Shown here: in pieces, positions 53,456 through 62,379 of the stretch
Layout of the letters: the number at the start of each line of letters is the position of its first letter
Position numbering within the stretch: position 1 is the first letter of the stretch
Notes under the pieces: model-generated
Database searches by the model: none
Told to the model about the DNA's origin: nothing
What the model saw: the letters and a program-made list of their open reading frames with translations, nothing else
Program-made: the position numbers and the translations under genes
Assembly (NCBI RefSeq): GCF_003201655.1
Contig: NZ_QJJU01000016.1
Location: 62,001-126,000, forward strand
Source of the DNA: Mycolicibacterium moriokaense
Lineage (GTDB): Bacteria > Actinomycetota > Actinomycetes > Mycobacteriales > Mycobacteriaceae
DNA length: 64,000 nt
Direction: 5' to 3'

Positions 53456-54837
53456 CAACTATCGATATCACACAAGAGACTACCGCCGAGCTGGGTGCAA
53501 AGGCCAACCGCCATCTGTGGGGCCACTTCGCCCGGCACGGCGCGGGCATCACGCCGCCGATCATCACCCGCGGCGAGGGCGTAACCATCTGGGACAGCAA
53601 CGGCAAGAGCTATATCGACGGCCTCTCGGGTCTGTTCGTCGTTCAGGTCGGCCACGGCCGCAAGGAACTGGCTGAGGCCGCGGCCAAGCAGGCCGAGACG
53701 CTGGCGTTCTTCCCGCTGTGGTCGTATGCCACGCCATCGGCGATCGAGCTGTCCGAACGGATCGCCGGCTATGCGCCAGGCGATCTCAACCGGGTGTTCT
53801 TCACCACCGGCGGCGGCGAGGCGGTCGAGTCGGCGTGGAAGCTCGCCAAGAACTACTTCAAGCTGACCGGCAAACCCGGTAAGTACAAGGTGATTTCGCG
53901 CTCGATCGCCTATCACGGCACGCCGCAGGGCGCGCTGGCGATCACCGGTCTGCCCGTATTCAAGGCGCCGTTCGATCCGCCCACCCCCGGCGGTTTCCGC
54001 GTGCCCAACACCAACTTCTACCGGGCGCCGGCGACGTTCGAGCACGACATCAAGGCGTTCGGTCAGTACTGCGCGGACCGCATCGCCGAGGCCATCGAGT
54101 TCGAGGGTCCCGACACCGTCGCGGCCGTCTTCCTCGAGCCGGTCCAGAACGCAGGTGGCTGCTTCCCGCCGCCCCCGGGGTATTTCGAACGCGTTCGCGA
54201 AATCTGCGACGAGTACGACGTGATCCTGGTGTCCGACGAGGTGATCTGCGCCTACGGCCGCATCGGTTCGATGTTCGCCTGTGACGATTTCGGCTATGTG
54301 CCCGACATCATCACGTGCGCAAAGGGTTTGACGTCCGGCTACTCGCCGATCGGCGCGATGATCGCCAGTGACCGGCTCTTCGAGCCGTTCAACGACGGTA
54401 AGACCACCTTCGCACACGGCTACACGTTCGGCGGTCATCCCGTCTCGTCTGCGGTCGCCCTTGCCAACCTCGACATCTTCGAGCGCGAGGGGATCAACGA
54501 CCATGTCAAGGAGAACGCGCCCGCGTTCCGCGCCACCCTGGAGAAGCTCTACGACCTCCCGATCGTCGGCGATATCCGCGGCGAAGGTTTCTTCTACGGC
54601 ATCGAACTGGTGAAGGACAAGGCCACCAAGGAGACGTTCAGCGACGAGGAGAGCGAGCGGCTGCTCCGTGGTTTTCTTACGCCCGCTATCTTCGAGGCCG
54701 GTCTGTACTGCCGTGCCGACGACCGCGGCGACCCAGTGGTTCAGTTGGCGCCACCGCTGATCAGCGGCCAGAAGGAGTTCGACGCCATCTACGAGATCCT
54801 GCACGGTGTGCTGGGCGAGGCGAGCCGGCGCCTCTAG
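53452..54837 (+). CDS. Class III aminotransferase (Rv3329-like, omega-amino donor)
   Basis: A 461-residue PLP enzyme: FFTTGGGEAVESAWK, D262 (VSDEVICAYGR), K291 (CAKGLTSGYSP). It resembles putrescine/beta-alanine:pyruvate aminotransferases and corresponds to Rv3329, next to dacB1 as in M. tuberculosis. With the divergent aldehyde dehydrogenase it could degrade diamines: transamination to an aminoaldehyde, then oxidation. The substrate is inferred. Confidence 0.9.
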   Translation: MTTIDITQETTAELGAKANRHLWGHFARHGAGITPPIITRGEGVTIWDSNGKSYIDGLSGLFVVQVGHGRKELAEAAAKQAETLAFFPLWSYATPSAIELSERIAGYAPGDLNRVFFTTGGGEAVESAWKLAKNYFKLTGKPGKYKVISRSIAYHGTPQGALAITGLPVFKAPFDPPTPGGFRVPNTNFYRAPATFEHDIKAFGQYCADRIAEAIEFEGPDTVAAVFLEPVQNAGGCFPPPPGYFERVREICDEYDVILVSDEVICAYGRIGSMFACDDFGYVPDIITCAKGLTSGYSPIGAMIASDRLFEPFNDGKTTFAHGYTFGGHPVSSAVALANLDIFEREGINDHVKENAPAFRATLEKLYDLPIVGDIRGEGFFYGIELVKDKATKETFSDEESERLLRGFLTPAIFEAGLYCRADDRGDPVVQLAPPLISGQKEFDAIYEILHGVLGEASRRL

Positions 54838-54874
54838 GTTTCTGCCGCGAAACTGGGGGCGTAAGTTCGGGCGC

Positions 54875-55888
54875 GTGACCGCGTCGCAGAAGCCGCCGAT
54901 CGATCCCGTCCGCTGGCAGCCACCGCCAGTCGACCCGCTGCCCGACCTTCCCGCTGCCGACGTCACCGTCGTTCGGGTACCAGGTGACGGGCCCGAGGAT
55001 GTGGTGGTGGACGCCGAGGGTCAGCTCTGGGCGGGTCTGGTCGACGGGCGCATTGTGCGCATCTCGGCCGACGGCTCCGAGCAGGCGGTCGTCGCCGACA
55101 CGGGCGGACGACCGCTGGGCATGCACGTTGCGCGCGACGGCACGCTGCTGATCTGCGACAGTTACCGCGGGCTGCTTTCGATGGACCGAACAAGCGGGAC
55201 GCTGACGAGCTTGGTGGAATCGGTCGACGGGCGACCGCTGCGATTCTGCTCGAATGTGACCGAGACCTCGGACGGCACAATCTATTTCACAGAGTCGACG
55301 AGCGCGTTTCACTTCGATCACTTCCTTGCGGCGATCCTGGAAGCCCGTGGCAATGGCGGTCTGTACCGACTCGCGACCGACGGCACGGTCACCACGCTTG
55401 TCGACGGGCTCTACTTCGCCAACGGCGTGACCGCCACCGCCGACGAGTCGGCTCTGGTGTTCGCCGAGACGATGGGGCGTCGGCTATCGAAGTACTGGCT
55501 CACGGGCCCGCAGGCCGGAACCGTGACGCCGTTGGCTGTCCACCTTCCCGGAATGCCCGACAACATCTCCACAGGCTCGGACAACCGAATCTGGGTCGCG
55601 ATGGTGACGCCCGTCAACACCTCCGCGGAATGGCTACTGCCGCGGGCTCCGGTCATCCGCAAGCTGATCTGGCGGTTGCCCGAGCGGCTGCAACCGAAAG
55701 TCCAGCCGGAGATATGGGTGGTCGGATTCGACGCCGACAGCGGTGCGGTGGTCGGCGGCATCCGCACCAAGCGTGCCGATTTTGGCGGGGTCACCGGCGT
55801 CGTCGAATCCGGCGGGAAGCTCTGGATGTCGACCATCGGGTTTCCTGCCGTCGCGCACAGCGACGTGCCCACGAGATCACATTCGTAA
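54875..55888 (+). CDS. SMP-30/strictosidine synthase-like beta-propeller protein
   Basis: A 337-residue six-bladed propeller protein: DGPEDVVVDAEGQLWAG, DGRPLRFCSNVTETSDG, YFANGVTATADES, MPDNISTGSDNRIWVAM, the repeated SMP-30/Str_synth motif. Family members are lactonases/esterases with a central Ca2+ site. GTG 54875 is chosen because TAAGTT at 54862-54867 lies seven bases upstream. Cytosolic by lack of signal. Substrate unknown. Confidence 0.85.
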   Translation: MTASQKPPIDPVRWQPPPVDPLPDLPAADVTVVRVPGDGPEDVVVDAEGQLWAGLVDGRIVRISADGSEQAVVADTGGRPLGMHVARDGTLLICDSYRGLLSMDRTSGTLTSLVESVDGRPLRFCSNVTETSDGTIYFTESTSAFHFDHFLAAILEARGNGGLYRLATDGTVTTLVDGLYFANGVTATADESALVFAETMGRRLSKYWLTGPQAGTVTPLAVHLPGMPDNISTGSDNRIWVAMVTPVNTSAEWLLPRAPVIRKLIWRLPERLQPKVQPEIWVVGFDADSGAVVGGIRTKRADFGGVTGVVESGGKLWMSTIGFPAVAHSDVPTRSHS

Positions 55889-55956
55889 CTCCAACCACTT
55901 GAGTCACAGCGTGGCTCCCCGGAAATCGGCCTCCAATCGCCTAATCTGCGCTCACG

Positions 55957-57195
55957 ATGGCGACCTCACGAATGTTCTCCACGCGTGCGTTCTCCCTGGT
56001 TGCGGCGATGGCAATGTTGGCTGCACCCGCGATCCTCGGCATGCCTGCAGCAACCGCGGAGCCGAACGCGGCGCCGGAGGGCGCCGTCTGTCCGTACCGG
56101 GAGACGACGCCACCGGCGGTCGACTCCTCTGAAGTCCCTCAGGCAGGCGATCCTCCTGCCCCGCTGCCGGTGCCTGCCAAACCACTCGGCGGCGATGCGC
56201 TGTCCGGCTGCGGAATTATCGCCGCGCCCGGCGCGCCACCGGTGCCCGAGGACATCTCCGCCGAGGCGTGGGTGGTCGCGGACCTGGACACCGGCGACGT
56301 CATCGCCGCTCGGGACCCGCACGGCCGCCACCGGCCTGCAAGCATCATCAAGGTGCTGATCGCGCTGCAGTCGCTGCAGGACTTGCCGATCCACAAGGTC
56401 GTGGCGGGCACCCAGGACGACGCCAACGCCGAGGGCACCAAGGTCGGGGTCGGTGAAAACGGCTGGTATTCGATCAACGACTTGCTGCACGGCCTTCTGA
56501 TGCACTCCGGCAACGACGCCGCGCATGCGCTGGCAGTCCAGCTCGGCGGGATGGACGCCGCGCTGTCGAAGATCAACGACCTGGCGGGCAAGCTCGGCGG
56601 ACACGACACCCGCGCTGCGACGCCGTCGGGCCTTGACGGCCCCGGCATGAGCACGTCGGCCTACGACCTGAGCCTGTTCTACCGATACGCCTGGCAGAAC
56701 CCGACTTTCGCCGACATCGTCTCCACCCGCAGCTTCGACTTCCCCGGCCGCGGCGACGTCGGCTACCCCGTCGAAAACGACAACCAGCTGCTCTACAACT
56801 ACCCCGGTGCCATGGGCGGCAAGACCGGCTACACCGATGACGCCGGCCAAACCTTCGTCGGGGCCGCCAACCATGATGGACGACGACTGATGGCCGTGCT
56901 CATGCACGGCACGCGCGAGCCGATCGCGCCGTGGGAGCAGGCGGCGCACCTACTCGACTACGGATTCGCGACGGCGCCTGGCACCAAGGTGGGCACGCTC
57001 GTCGCACCCGATCCGTCGCTGCTTGCCCCGAAACCCGAAGCCGCAGCAAGCAACCCGGCCGCCAGCCAGGCCTCCGCCTCACTGCCGGATATCGACGCGA
57101 TGCCGGTCAGGGTGGGCGTTGGCATCACCGGCGGCATGATCGTGTTCGGGCTGATCCTTGGCGCGCGGTCGCTGAACCGACGGCCACAGCACTAA
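55957..57195 (+). CDS. dacB1: D-alanyl-D-alanine carboxypeptidase DacB1
   Basis: A 412-residue class C-type/PBP5-like DD-carboxypeptidase (Rv3330): signal peptide (1-34), active-site SxxK S129-I-I-K132, SGN 184-186 and KTG 289-291, then a C-terminal transmembrane anchor (about 385-403) with a short basic tail. It trims the terminal D-Ala of peptidoglycan stems and is a beta-lactam target. TAATCT at 55942-55947 is a likely -10 close to the ATG. Confidence 0.95.
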   Translation: MATSRMFSTRAFSLVAAMAMLAAPAILGMPAATAEPNAAPEGAVCPYRETTPPAVDSSEVPQAGDPPAPLPVPAKPLGGDALSGCGIIAAPGAPPVPEDISAEAWVVADLDTGDVIAARDPHGRHRPASIIKVLIALQSLQDLPIHKVVAGTQDDANAEGTKVGVGENGWYSINDLLHGLLMHSGNDAAHALAVQLGGMDAALSKINDLAGKLGGHDTRAATPSGLDGPGMSTSAYDLSLFYRYAWQNPTFADIVSTRSFDFPGRGDVGYPVENDNQLLYNYPGAMGGKTGYTDDAGQTFVGAANHDGRRLMAVLMHGTREPIAPWEQAAHLLDYGFATAPGTKVGTLVAPDPSLLAPKPEAAASNPAASQASASLPDIDAMPVRVGVGITGGMIVFGLILGARSLNRRPQH

Positions 57196-58214
57196 CGCCG
57201 CCGTAGTCGCGAAAGGCCAAGCGCACCAACGGCACCGACCGCAATAGCCACAAGCGCACCACTAACCCCGAGGCCGTCACGGACCTCTACCCGGGGCGTG
57301 ATCTGCGCTGGCGCGGGCGCGTCGACCGGTGCGGCGCTGAGATTCTCGGTGGACGTGGCCGCCCATGCCGTCGCGAACAGGATCAGCCGCGCGGTGATGT
57401 ACGCGAACACCATCAGGCCCAGCACCGGGCCGAAGGTGGCGCCCGCCGGACCGTGCACAACCGACTGCAGGTAGATCGAGCCGAGCTGCTTGAAGACCTC
57501 GAACCCGACGGCCGCGATCAACCCGGCCAATGCCGAACTGCGAAGGCTGACCGACTCGCGGGGCAGCCGCGCAATGATCCAGGTGAACAGCAGCCAGGCG
57601 ATCACCACCGACACAAACAGCGAGACCGCCCGCAGTACTAGGCTGACGCCCGGGGCATCCTGCAGCCCAAGCCATTCCAGCACGCGCTTCATCAGGTTTG
57701 CGTTGCCCAGCACCGTCAGCGCGATGGTCACTGCAATCGCGATGAACAAGCCGACCATGGCTGCGAGATCGGACAGCTTGGCGCGCACGAACTTAGGCGG
57801 ATCGCTGCGCGACTGGCCCCACATCTGGCTCAGCGCCGCCCGCAGGTTGGCCATCCATCCCAACCCCGCCCACGCGGCGGTGCCAAGCCCGATGATCCCG
57901 ACCGAAGTGCGCGACGCAATTGCCGAGTCCATCAGCTTGACCAGCTGCAGACCGAAATCGCCCGACACGTTCGATTTGATCTGCGCCTCGATCTCGGCGA
58001 GCAGCTCGGGATTGCGCGACAACACGAAACCGCCTGCGGCGAAGCCGACCATGAGCAAGGGGAACAGCGCGAAGATCGTGAAATACGTGACGCCCGCTGC
58101 GAAGAAGTCGCCGTTGCTGTCCTGATAGCGCTTCTGCGCCCGCATCACGTGGTCGAACCAGCCGTACCGCGTCCGAAGCCGGTCGAGAAACCCCGGTTTG
58201 GCCGGCTCCGTCAT
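57192..58214 (-). CDS. YihY/virulence factor BrkB-family membrane protein
   Basis: A 340-residue protein with six transmembrane helices of the YihY/BrkB family (GVTYFTIFALFPLLMVGFAAG, the first; LGNANLMKRVLEWLG loop), corresponding to Rv3335c. Function unknown, though often annotated as RNase BN by mistake. ATG 58214 is chosen because GGGGGAGG lies eight bases upstream; an ATG five codons earlier sits within that Shine-Dalgarno. Its stop overlaps the end of dacB1 by four bases. Confidence 0.9.
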   Translation of the reverse strand: MTEPAKPGFLDRLRTRYGWFDHVMRAQKRYQDSNGDFFAAGVTYFTIFALFPLLMVGFAAGGFVLSRNPELLAEIEAQIKSNVSGDFGLQLVKLMDSAIASRTSVGIIGLGTAAWAGLGWMANLRAALSQMWGQSRSDPPKFVRAKLSDLAAMVGLFIAIAVTIALTVLGNANLMKRVLEWLGLQDAPGVSLVLRAVSLFVSVVIAWLLFTWIIARLPRESVSLRSSALAGLIAAVGFEVFKQLGSIYLQSVVHGPAGATFGPVLGLMVFAYITARLILFATAWAATSTENLSAAPVDAPAPAQITPRVEVRDGLGVSGALVAIAVGAVGALGLSRLRRR

Positions 58215-58233
58215 CCCAGCCTCCCCCATGGCG

Positions 58234-59247
58234 TTACGCGCGTGGCGCTAAGAACCCTAACCGGTCATATACCCGCTTGAGCGTCTTCGCGGACACATCC
58301 CTGGCACGCTGCGCGCCGGCGTCGAGCACCGATTCCAGCTCGGCAGGATCGGCAAGCAGTTCGTCGACGCGCGCCTTGATCGGCGTGACGAATTCGACGA
58401 CGGCGTCGGCGGTGTCGGCCTTCAGGTCGCCGTAGCCACGACCGGCGTAGCCCTCGACGAGCTTGTCGACGTCGGTGCCTGTGACCGCCGACTGGATGGT
58501 CAGCAGGTTCGACACACCGGGTTTGTCGTCGGGGTCGTAGCGCACCTCGCGCTCACTGTCGGTGACCGCCGAGCGGATCTTCTTGGCTGTCACCTTCGGA
58601 TCATCGAGCAGGCTGATCAGGCCTGCTTCCGTAGCGGCCGACTTGCTCATCTTCGACGACGGGTCCTGCAGGTCGTAGATCTTCGCGGTGGCCTTCTGGA
58701 TCAGCACGTCGGGCACCACGAACGTTTCGGGGAATCGCGAGTTGAACCGCTGCGCGACGTCGCGGGCCAGCTCGAGGTGCTGACGCTGGTCCTCCCCGAC
58801 CGGCACCAGGTCGGCGTCATAGAGAAGCACGTCGGCTGCCTGCAGCACCGGGTAGGTGAACAGCCCGACGGTGGTGGAATCGGTGCCCTGTTTCTGCGAC
58901 TTGTCTTTGAACTGCGTCATCCGCGACGCCTGCCCGAAACCGGTGAAACAGCCCAGCACCCAAGCGAGTTCGGCGTGCGCGGCGACATGGCTCTGCACGA
59001 ATATCGTGCTGCGAGACGGATCGATGCCAAGCGCCAGGTACTGCGCAGCGGTCACGAGGGTGCGACGGCGCAGCTGCTCGGGATCCTGCGGGAGCGTGAT
59101 CGCGTGCAGGTCGACGACGCAGAAATAGGCGTCGTACTCGTCTTGCAGACCCACCCACTGCTTGATCGCACCCAGCGCGTTGCCGAGATGCAGGGAATCA
59201 GATGTTGGCTGGACACCGGAGAAGACGACGGGACGAGAGGCGCTCAT
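58234..59247 (-). CDS. trpS: Tryptophanyl-tRNA synthetase
   Basis: A 337-residue class I synthetase (Rv3336c): HLGN (20-23, the HIGH motif), AADVLLYDADLVPVGEDQ and KMSKSAA near residue 200. It charges tRNA-Trp. Twenty bases upstream of the YihY gene on the same strand. Confidence 0.97.
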   Translation of the reverse strand: MSASRPVVFSGVQPTSDSLHLGNALGAIKQWVGLQDEYDAYFCVVDLHAITLPQDPEQLRRRTLVTAAQYLALGIDPSRSTIFVQSHVAAHAELAWVLGCFTGFGQASRMTQFKDKSQKQGTDSTTVGLFTYPVLQAADVLLYDADLVPVGEDQRQHLELARDVAQRFNSRFPETFVVPDVLIQKATAKIYDLQDPSSKMSKSAATEAGLISLLDDPKVTAKKIRSAVTDSEREVRYDPDDKPGVSNLLTIQSAVTGTDVDKLVEGYAGRGYGDLKADTADAVVEFVTPIKARVDELLADPAELESVLDAGAQRARDVSAKTLKRVYDRLGFLAPRA

Positions 59248-59269
59248 GGTGAGTCAATCTTGTCACGCG

Positions 59270-60640
59270 TCATCCAATGGATTTTTGGGCGCTCTGCTCC
59301 TTGGACTGCTCCAGCGCCCTGCGCGCGAAGACCCAGCGTTCGGTGATCGCCAGTTGCCCGCGGCCCCGGCCAAGGAAGGTGACGAACCACGAGATCACGG
59401 CCATCAGGCGGTTGCGGCCGCCGACGAGGTAGTACAAGTGCAGGCCCAGCCAGGCCAGCCAGGCGAAGAAACCGCCGAACTCCAGCTTGCCGATCTGACA
59501 GACCGCGCTGAAGCGCGAGATGGTCGACATGCTGCCCTTGTTGAAGTACTTGAACGGCTGGCGATTCGCCGGGTCGGCACCCTTGAGCTCACTCTTGATC
59601 TGCTTGGTGGCGTAGACGGCGCCCTGGATCGCGCCTTGGGCCATGCCGGGGACATTGGGCACGCTCATCATGTCTCCGATGACGAACACGTTCGGATGGC
59701 CCTTGACGGTGAGGTCCGGTTCGACGACCACGCGGCCTGCGCGATCGACCTCCGTCCCGTCGGACTGCTCGGCGACCAGCTTGCCGAGCGGGCTGGCCTG
59801 CACGCCTGCCGACCACACCTTGACGGCGCACTCGATGCGGTACTCCTCGCCGAAGTCCTCGCCGTCTTTCTCCTTGACGGTCAGGCCCATGTAGTCGACG
59901 TCGGTGACCATGGTGTTCAGCTTGACCTCGACGCCCATCTTCTCCAGCCGGCGCTGCGCCTTCAGCCCGAGCTTGGGGCCCATCGGCGGCAGCACCGCGG
60001 GGGCGGCCTCGATGAGGATCACCCTTGCCTTAGCCGGGTCGATAGTGCGAAAGGCCCCAGTAAGGGTTCGATCCGCGAGCTCGGCGATCTGGCCGACGAC
60101 CTCGACGCCCGTCGGTCCCGCTCCGACGACAACGAAGGTCAGCCGGCGCTCGCGTTCCGCCGGCGATACGGTCACCTCGGCCGCCTCGAATGCGCCGAGG
60201 ATCCGGCCGCGCAACTCGAGGGCGTCGTCGACGGTCTTCATGCCGGGCGCGAAGGCCTCGAAATGATCGTTGCCGAAGTAGGACTGCTGCGCGCCTGCGG
60301 CCACGATCAGGCTGTCGAACGGCGTTACCCGCTCCCAGTCCATCAGCTTGGAGGTGACCGTCTTCTTCGTCAGGTCGATCGCGACGACGTCGCCGAGCAG
60401 CACCTCCGCATTCTTTTGCTTGCGCAAGATGATTCGCGTTGCAGGCGCGATCTCACCGACCGAAAGGATGCCCGTCGCGACCTGATAGAGCAGCGGCTGG
60501 AACAGATGGTGAGTCGTCTTCGCAATGAGGGTGATATCGACGTCCGCGCGCTTGAGGTGCTGCGCGGCGAACAGTCCACCGAAGCCCGAGCCGATGATGA
60601 CGACACGATGGCGCTTGGGAGCAGTGGTCTCAACGCTCAT
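59270..60640 (-). CDS. Type II NADH:quinone oxidoreductase
   Basis: A 456-residue NDH-2 (Ndh/NdhA family): FAD motif VIIGSGFGGLFAA, LLYQVATGILSVGEIAPATR, NAD motif VVVGAGPTGVEVVGQI, FVIGDMMS and a C-terminal amphipathic/hydrophobic membrane-attachment region (LAWLGLHLYYLVGGRNR). It oxidises NADH without proton pumping and reduces menaquinone. Whether this is the main ndh or a second copy cannot be told here; in M. tuberculosis ndh lies elsewhere. The ATG overlaps xthA by 11 bases. Confidence 0.93.
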   Translation of the reverse strand: MSVETTAPKRHRVVIIGSGFGGLFAAQHLKRADVDITLIAKTTHHLFQPLLYQVATGILSVGEIAPATRIILRKQKNAEVLLGDVVAIDLTKKTVTSKLMDWERVTPFDSLIVAAGAQQSYFGNDHFEAFAPGMKTVDDALELRGRILGAFEAAEVTVSPAERERRLTFVVVGAGPTGVEVVGQIAELADRTLTGAFRTIDPAKARVILIEAAPAVLPPMGPKLGLKAQRRLEKMGVEVKLNTMVTDVDYMGLTVKEKDGEDFGEEYRIECAVKVWSAGVQASPLGKLVAEQSDGTEVDRAGRVVVEPDLTVKGHPNVFVIGDMMSVPNVPGMAQGAIQGAVYATKQIKSELKGADPANRQPFKYFNKGSMSTISRFSAVCQIGKLEFGGFFAWLAWLGLHLYYLVGGRNRLMAVISWFVTFLGRGRGQLAITERWVFARRALEQSKEQSAQKSIG

Positions 60641-61475
60641 TGGCTGACCCTAACGGTCCTGCCCCCGGCTCACAGCGCGCGGCAGGTGAATATTCGACCG
60701 TCACCGGCGCATGGTCGGACCACCGCAACGCGTAGGCCACGGCCCGCTCCACCCGCGCGGCGCATGCCCGCGCGGCGAGACCGCGGGTCGCCAGTTGGTA
60801 GTCGATGCGCCAGCCTGCGTCGTTGTCGAAAGCCCTCCCCCGCCATGACCACCACGAGTACGGACCCGCGACATCAGGGTGCAGCGCCCGCACCACGTCG
60901 ACCCAGCCCGACGCGATCAGGTCGGTCAGCCACTGCCGTTCGGCAGGCAAAAATCCGGACTTCTTGACGTTGCCGCGCCAGTTTTTGATGTCGTTCTCGG
61001 TATGCGCGACGTTCCAGTCTCCGCAGACGACGGCGTCGCGGTCGGTCACGGTCGACATCCGGTGCGCAAGCGCCGACATGAAGCGCTCCTTCTCCAGCTG
61101 ACGGTCGGTGCCCGCCTCGCCCGTCTGGATGTAGACGCTCGCGACCGTCAGCCCGTCGATATCGACCTCCACGTACCGACCGTGAAGGGCGAACTCGTCG
61201 GCACCCAGATCTTTCACGGACTTGATCGGGTGACGGCTGAGCACCGCAACACCGTTGCGGCCCTTGACATCCCCGGCGGCGGACGCCAGGTGCCAGCCGT
61301 CAGACAGAGCGGGTGCCAGCGCGCCTGCCAACTGCTCGTCGTCGGCCCGCGTCTCCTGCAGGCACACCACATCGGCCGTCGTCGCCTCCAGCCACGGCAG
61401 CAGGCCCAGGTTCTCCGGCGAGCGCTGCTTGATCGCGGCGCGGATGCCGTTGACGTTGATGGTGCTGACGATCAC
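60630..61475 (-). CDS. xthA: Exonuclease III (AP endonuclease)
   Basis: A 281-residue Xth/EEP-family enzyme: NVNGIRAA, LQETRADDEQL (metal Glu), GDWNVAHTE (catalytic Asp/Asn), WRGRAFDNDAGWRIDY and WSDHAPV (catalytic Asp-His). It cuts at abasic sites and trims 3' blocks. Start GTG 61475 with TACGGT (coding strand, 61489-61484) eight bases upstream. Likely cotranscribed with the NADH dehydrogenase gene. Confidence 0.95.
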   Translation of the reverse strand: MIVSTINVNGIRAAIKQRSPENLGLLPWLEATTADVVCLQETRADDEQLAGALAPALSDGWHLASAAGDVKGRNGVAVLSRHPIKSVKDLGADEFALHGRYVEVDIDGLTVASVYIQTGEAGTDRQLEKERFMSALAHRMSTVTDRDAVVCGDWNVAHTENDIKNWRGNVKKSGFLPAERQWLTDLIASGWVDVVRALHPDVAGPYSWWSWRGRAFDNDAGWRIDYQLATRGLAARACAARVERAVAYALRWSDHAPVTVEYSPAARCEPGAGPLGSANER

Positions 61476-61536
61476 GGGGAGAGACCGTATCCGACAGGCT
61501 TGCGGTACCGCCGGTATCACCTTTAGTGTCGGGCAG

Positions 61537-62379
61537 ATGACTGGAATGTCGCTGCGCGCGCCCATTCATCTGGGTTCCGGCGAGCCGATCCTTTTGCTAC
61601 ATCCGTTCATGATGTCGCAGAACGTGTGGAAAGGCGTCGCACCGCTGATTGCTGAGACCGGCCGTTACGAGGTATTCGCGCCGACCATGCTTGGCCATAA
61701 CGGCGGACCTCGCGGCTCATTCTTCCTGCATTCCGGGGCGCTGGCCGACGACGTCGAACGCCGGATGGACGCGCTGGGCTGGGACACCGCACACATCGTC
61801 GGCAACTCGCTAGGCGGCTGGATTGCCTTCGAGCTCGAGCGCCGCGGCCGGGCACGCACACTGACCGGGATCGCACCGGCAGGCGGCTGGCGTCACCTCA
61901 GCCCGGTTAAGTTCGAAATCGTTGGCAAGTTCCTGGCAGGCATGCCGCTGTGGCTGCTGACGCTGGCTCTCGGCCCCCGGGTGCTGCGCCTACCGCTCAG
62001 CCGCAAGCTGGCCTCCTTGCCCGTCAGCGCCACCGCCGACAGCCTGAGCGACGAGGATCTGCGCCAGATCATCGACGACGTCTCGCACTGCCCGGCGTAC
62101 TACCAGCTCCTGCTCAAGTCGCTGATGCTGCCGGGCCTGCTGGAGATGGCCGACGGCAGCGCGCCGACGCACCTGGTCATCTGCGAGAAGGATCGGGTGC
62201 TGCCGCATCCGCGGTTCACCCGCCACTTCACCAGTCAGCTGCCGAAGGACACGCAGATCACGCATCTCGACGGCGTCGGGCACATCCCGATGTTCGAGGC
62301 CCCGCGCAGGGTCGCCGACCTGATCGTCGGCTTCGTGGACCGCTACGCGGCGCAGCCGCCCCACAAGGCAATCGGCTAA
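61537..62379 (+). CDS. Alpha/beta hydrolase (Rv3338-like)
   Basis: A 280-residue alpha/beta hydrolase: LLLHPFMMSQN oxyanion loop, nucleophile elbow VGNSLGG, CEKD with the acid and GVGHIPMFE with the catalytic His. Probably an esterase, lipase or haloalkane-type enzyme. TAGTGT at 61524-61529, seven bases before the ATG, marks a leaderless start. The 3' end overlaps icd1 by four bases. Confidence 0.9.
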   Translation: MTGMSLRAPIHLGSGEPILLLHPFMMSQNVWKGVAPLIAETGRYEVFAPTMLGHNGGPRGSFFLHSGALADDVERRMDALGWDTAHIVGNSLGGWIAFELERRGRARTLTGIAPAGGWRHLSPVKFEIVGKFLAGMPLWLLTLALGPRVLRLPLSRKLASLPVSATADSLSDEDLRQIIDDVSHCPAYYQLLLKSLMLPGLLEMADGSAPTHLVICEKDRVLPHPRFTRHFTSQLPKDTQITHLDGVGHIPMFEAPRRVADLIVGFVDRYAAQPPHKAIG

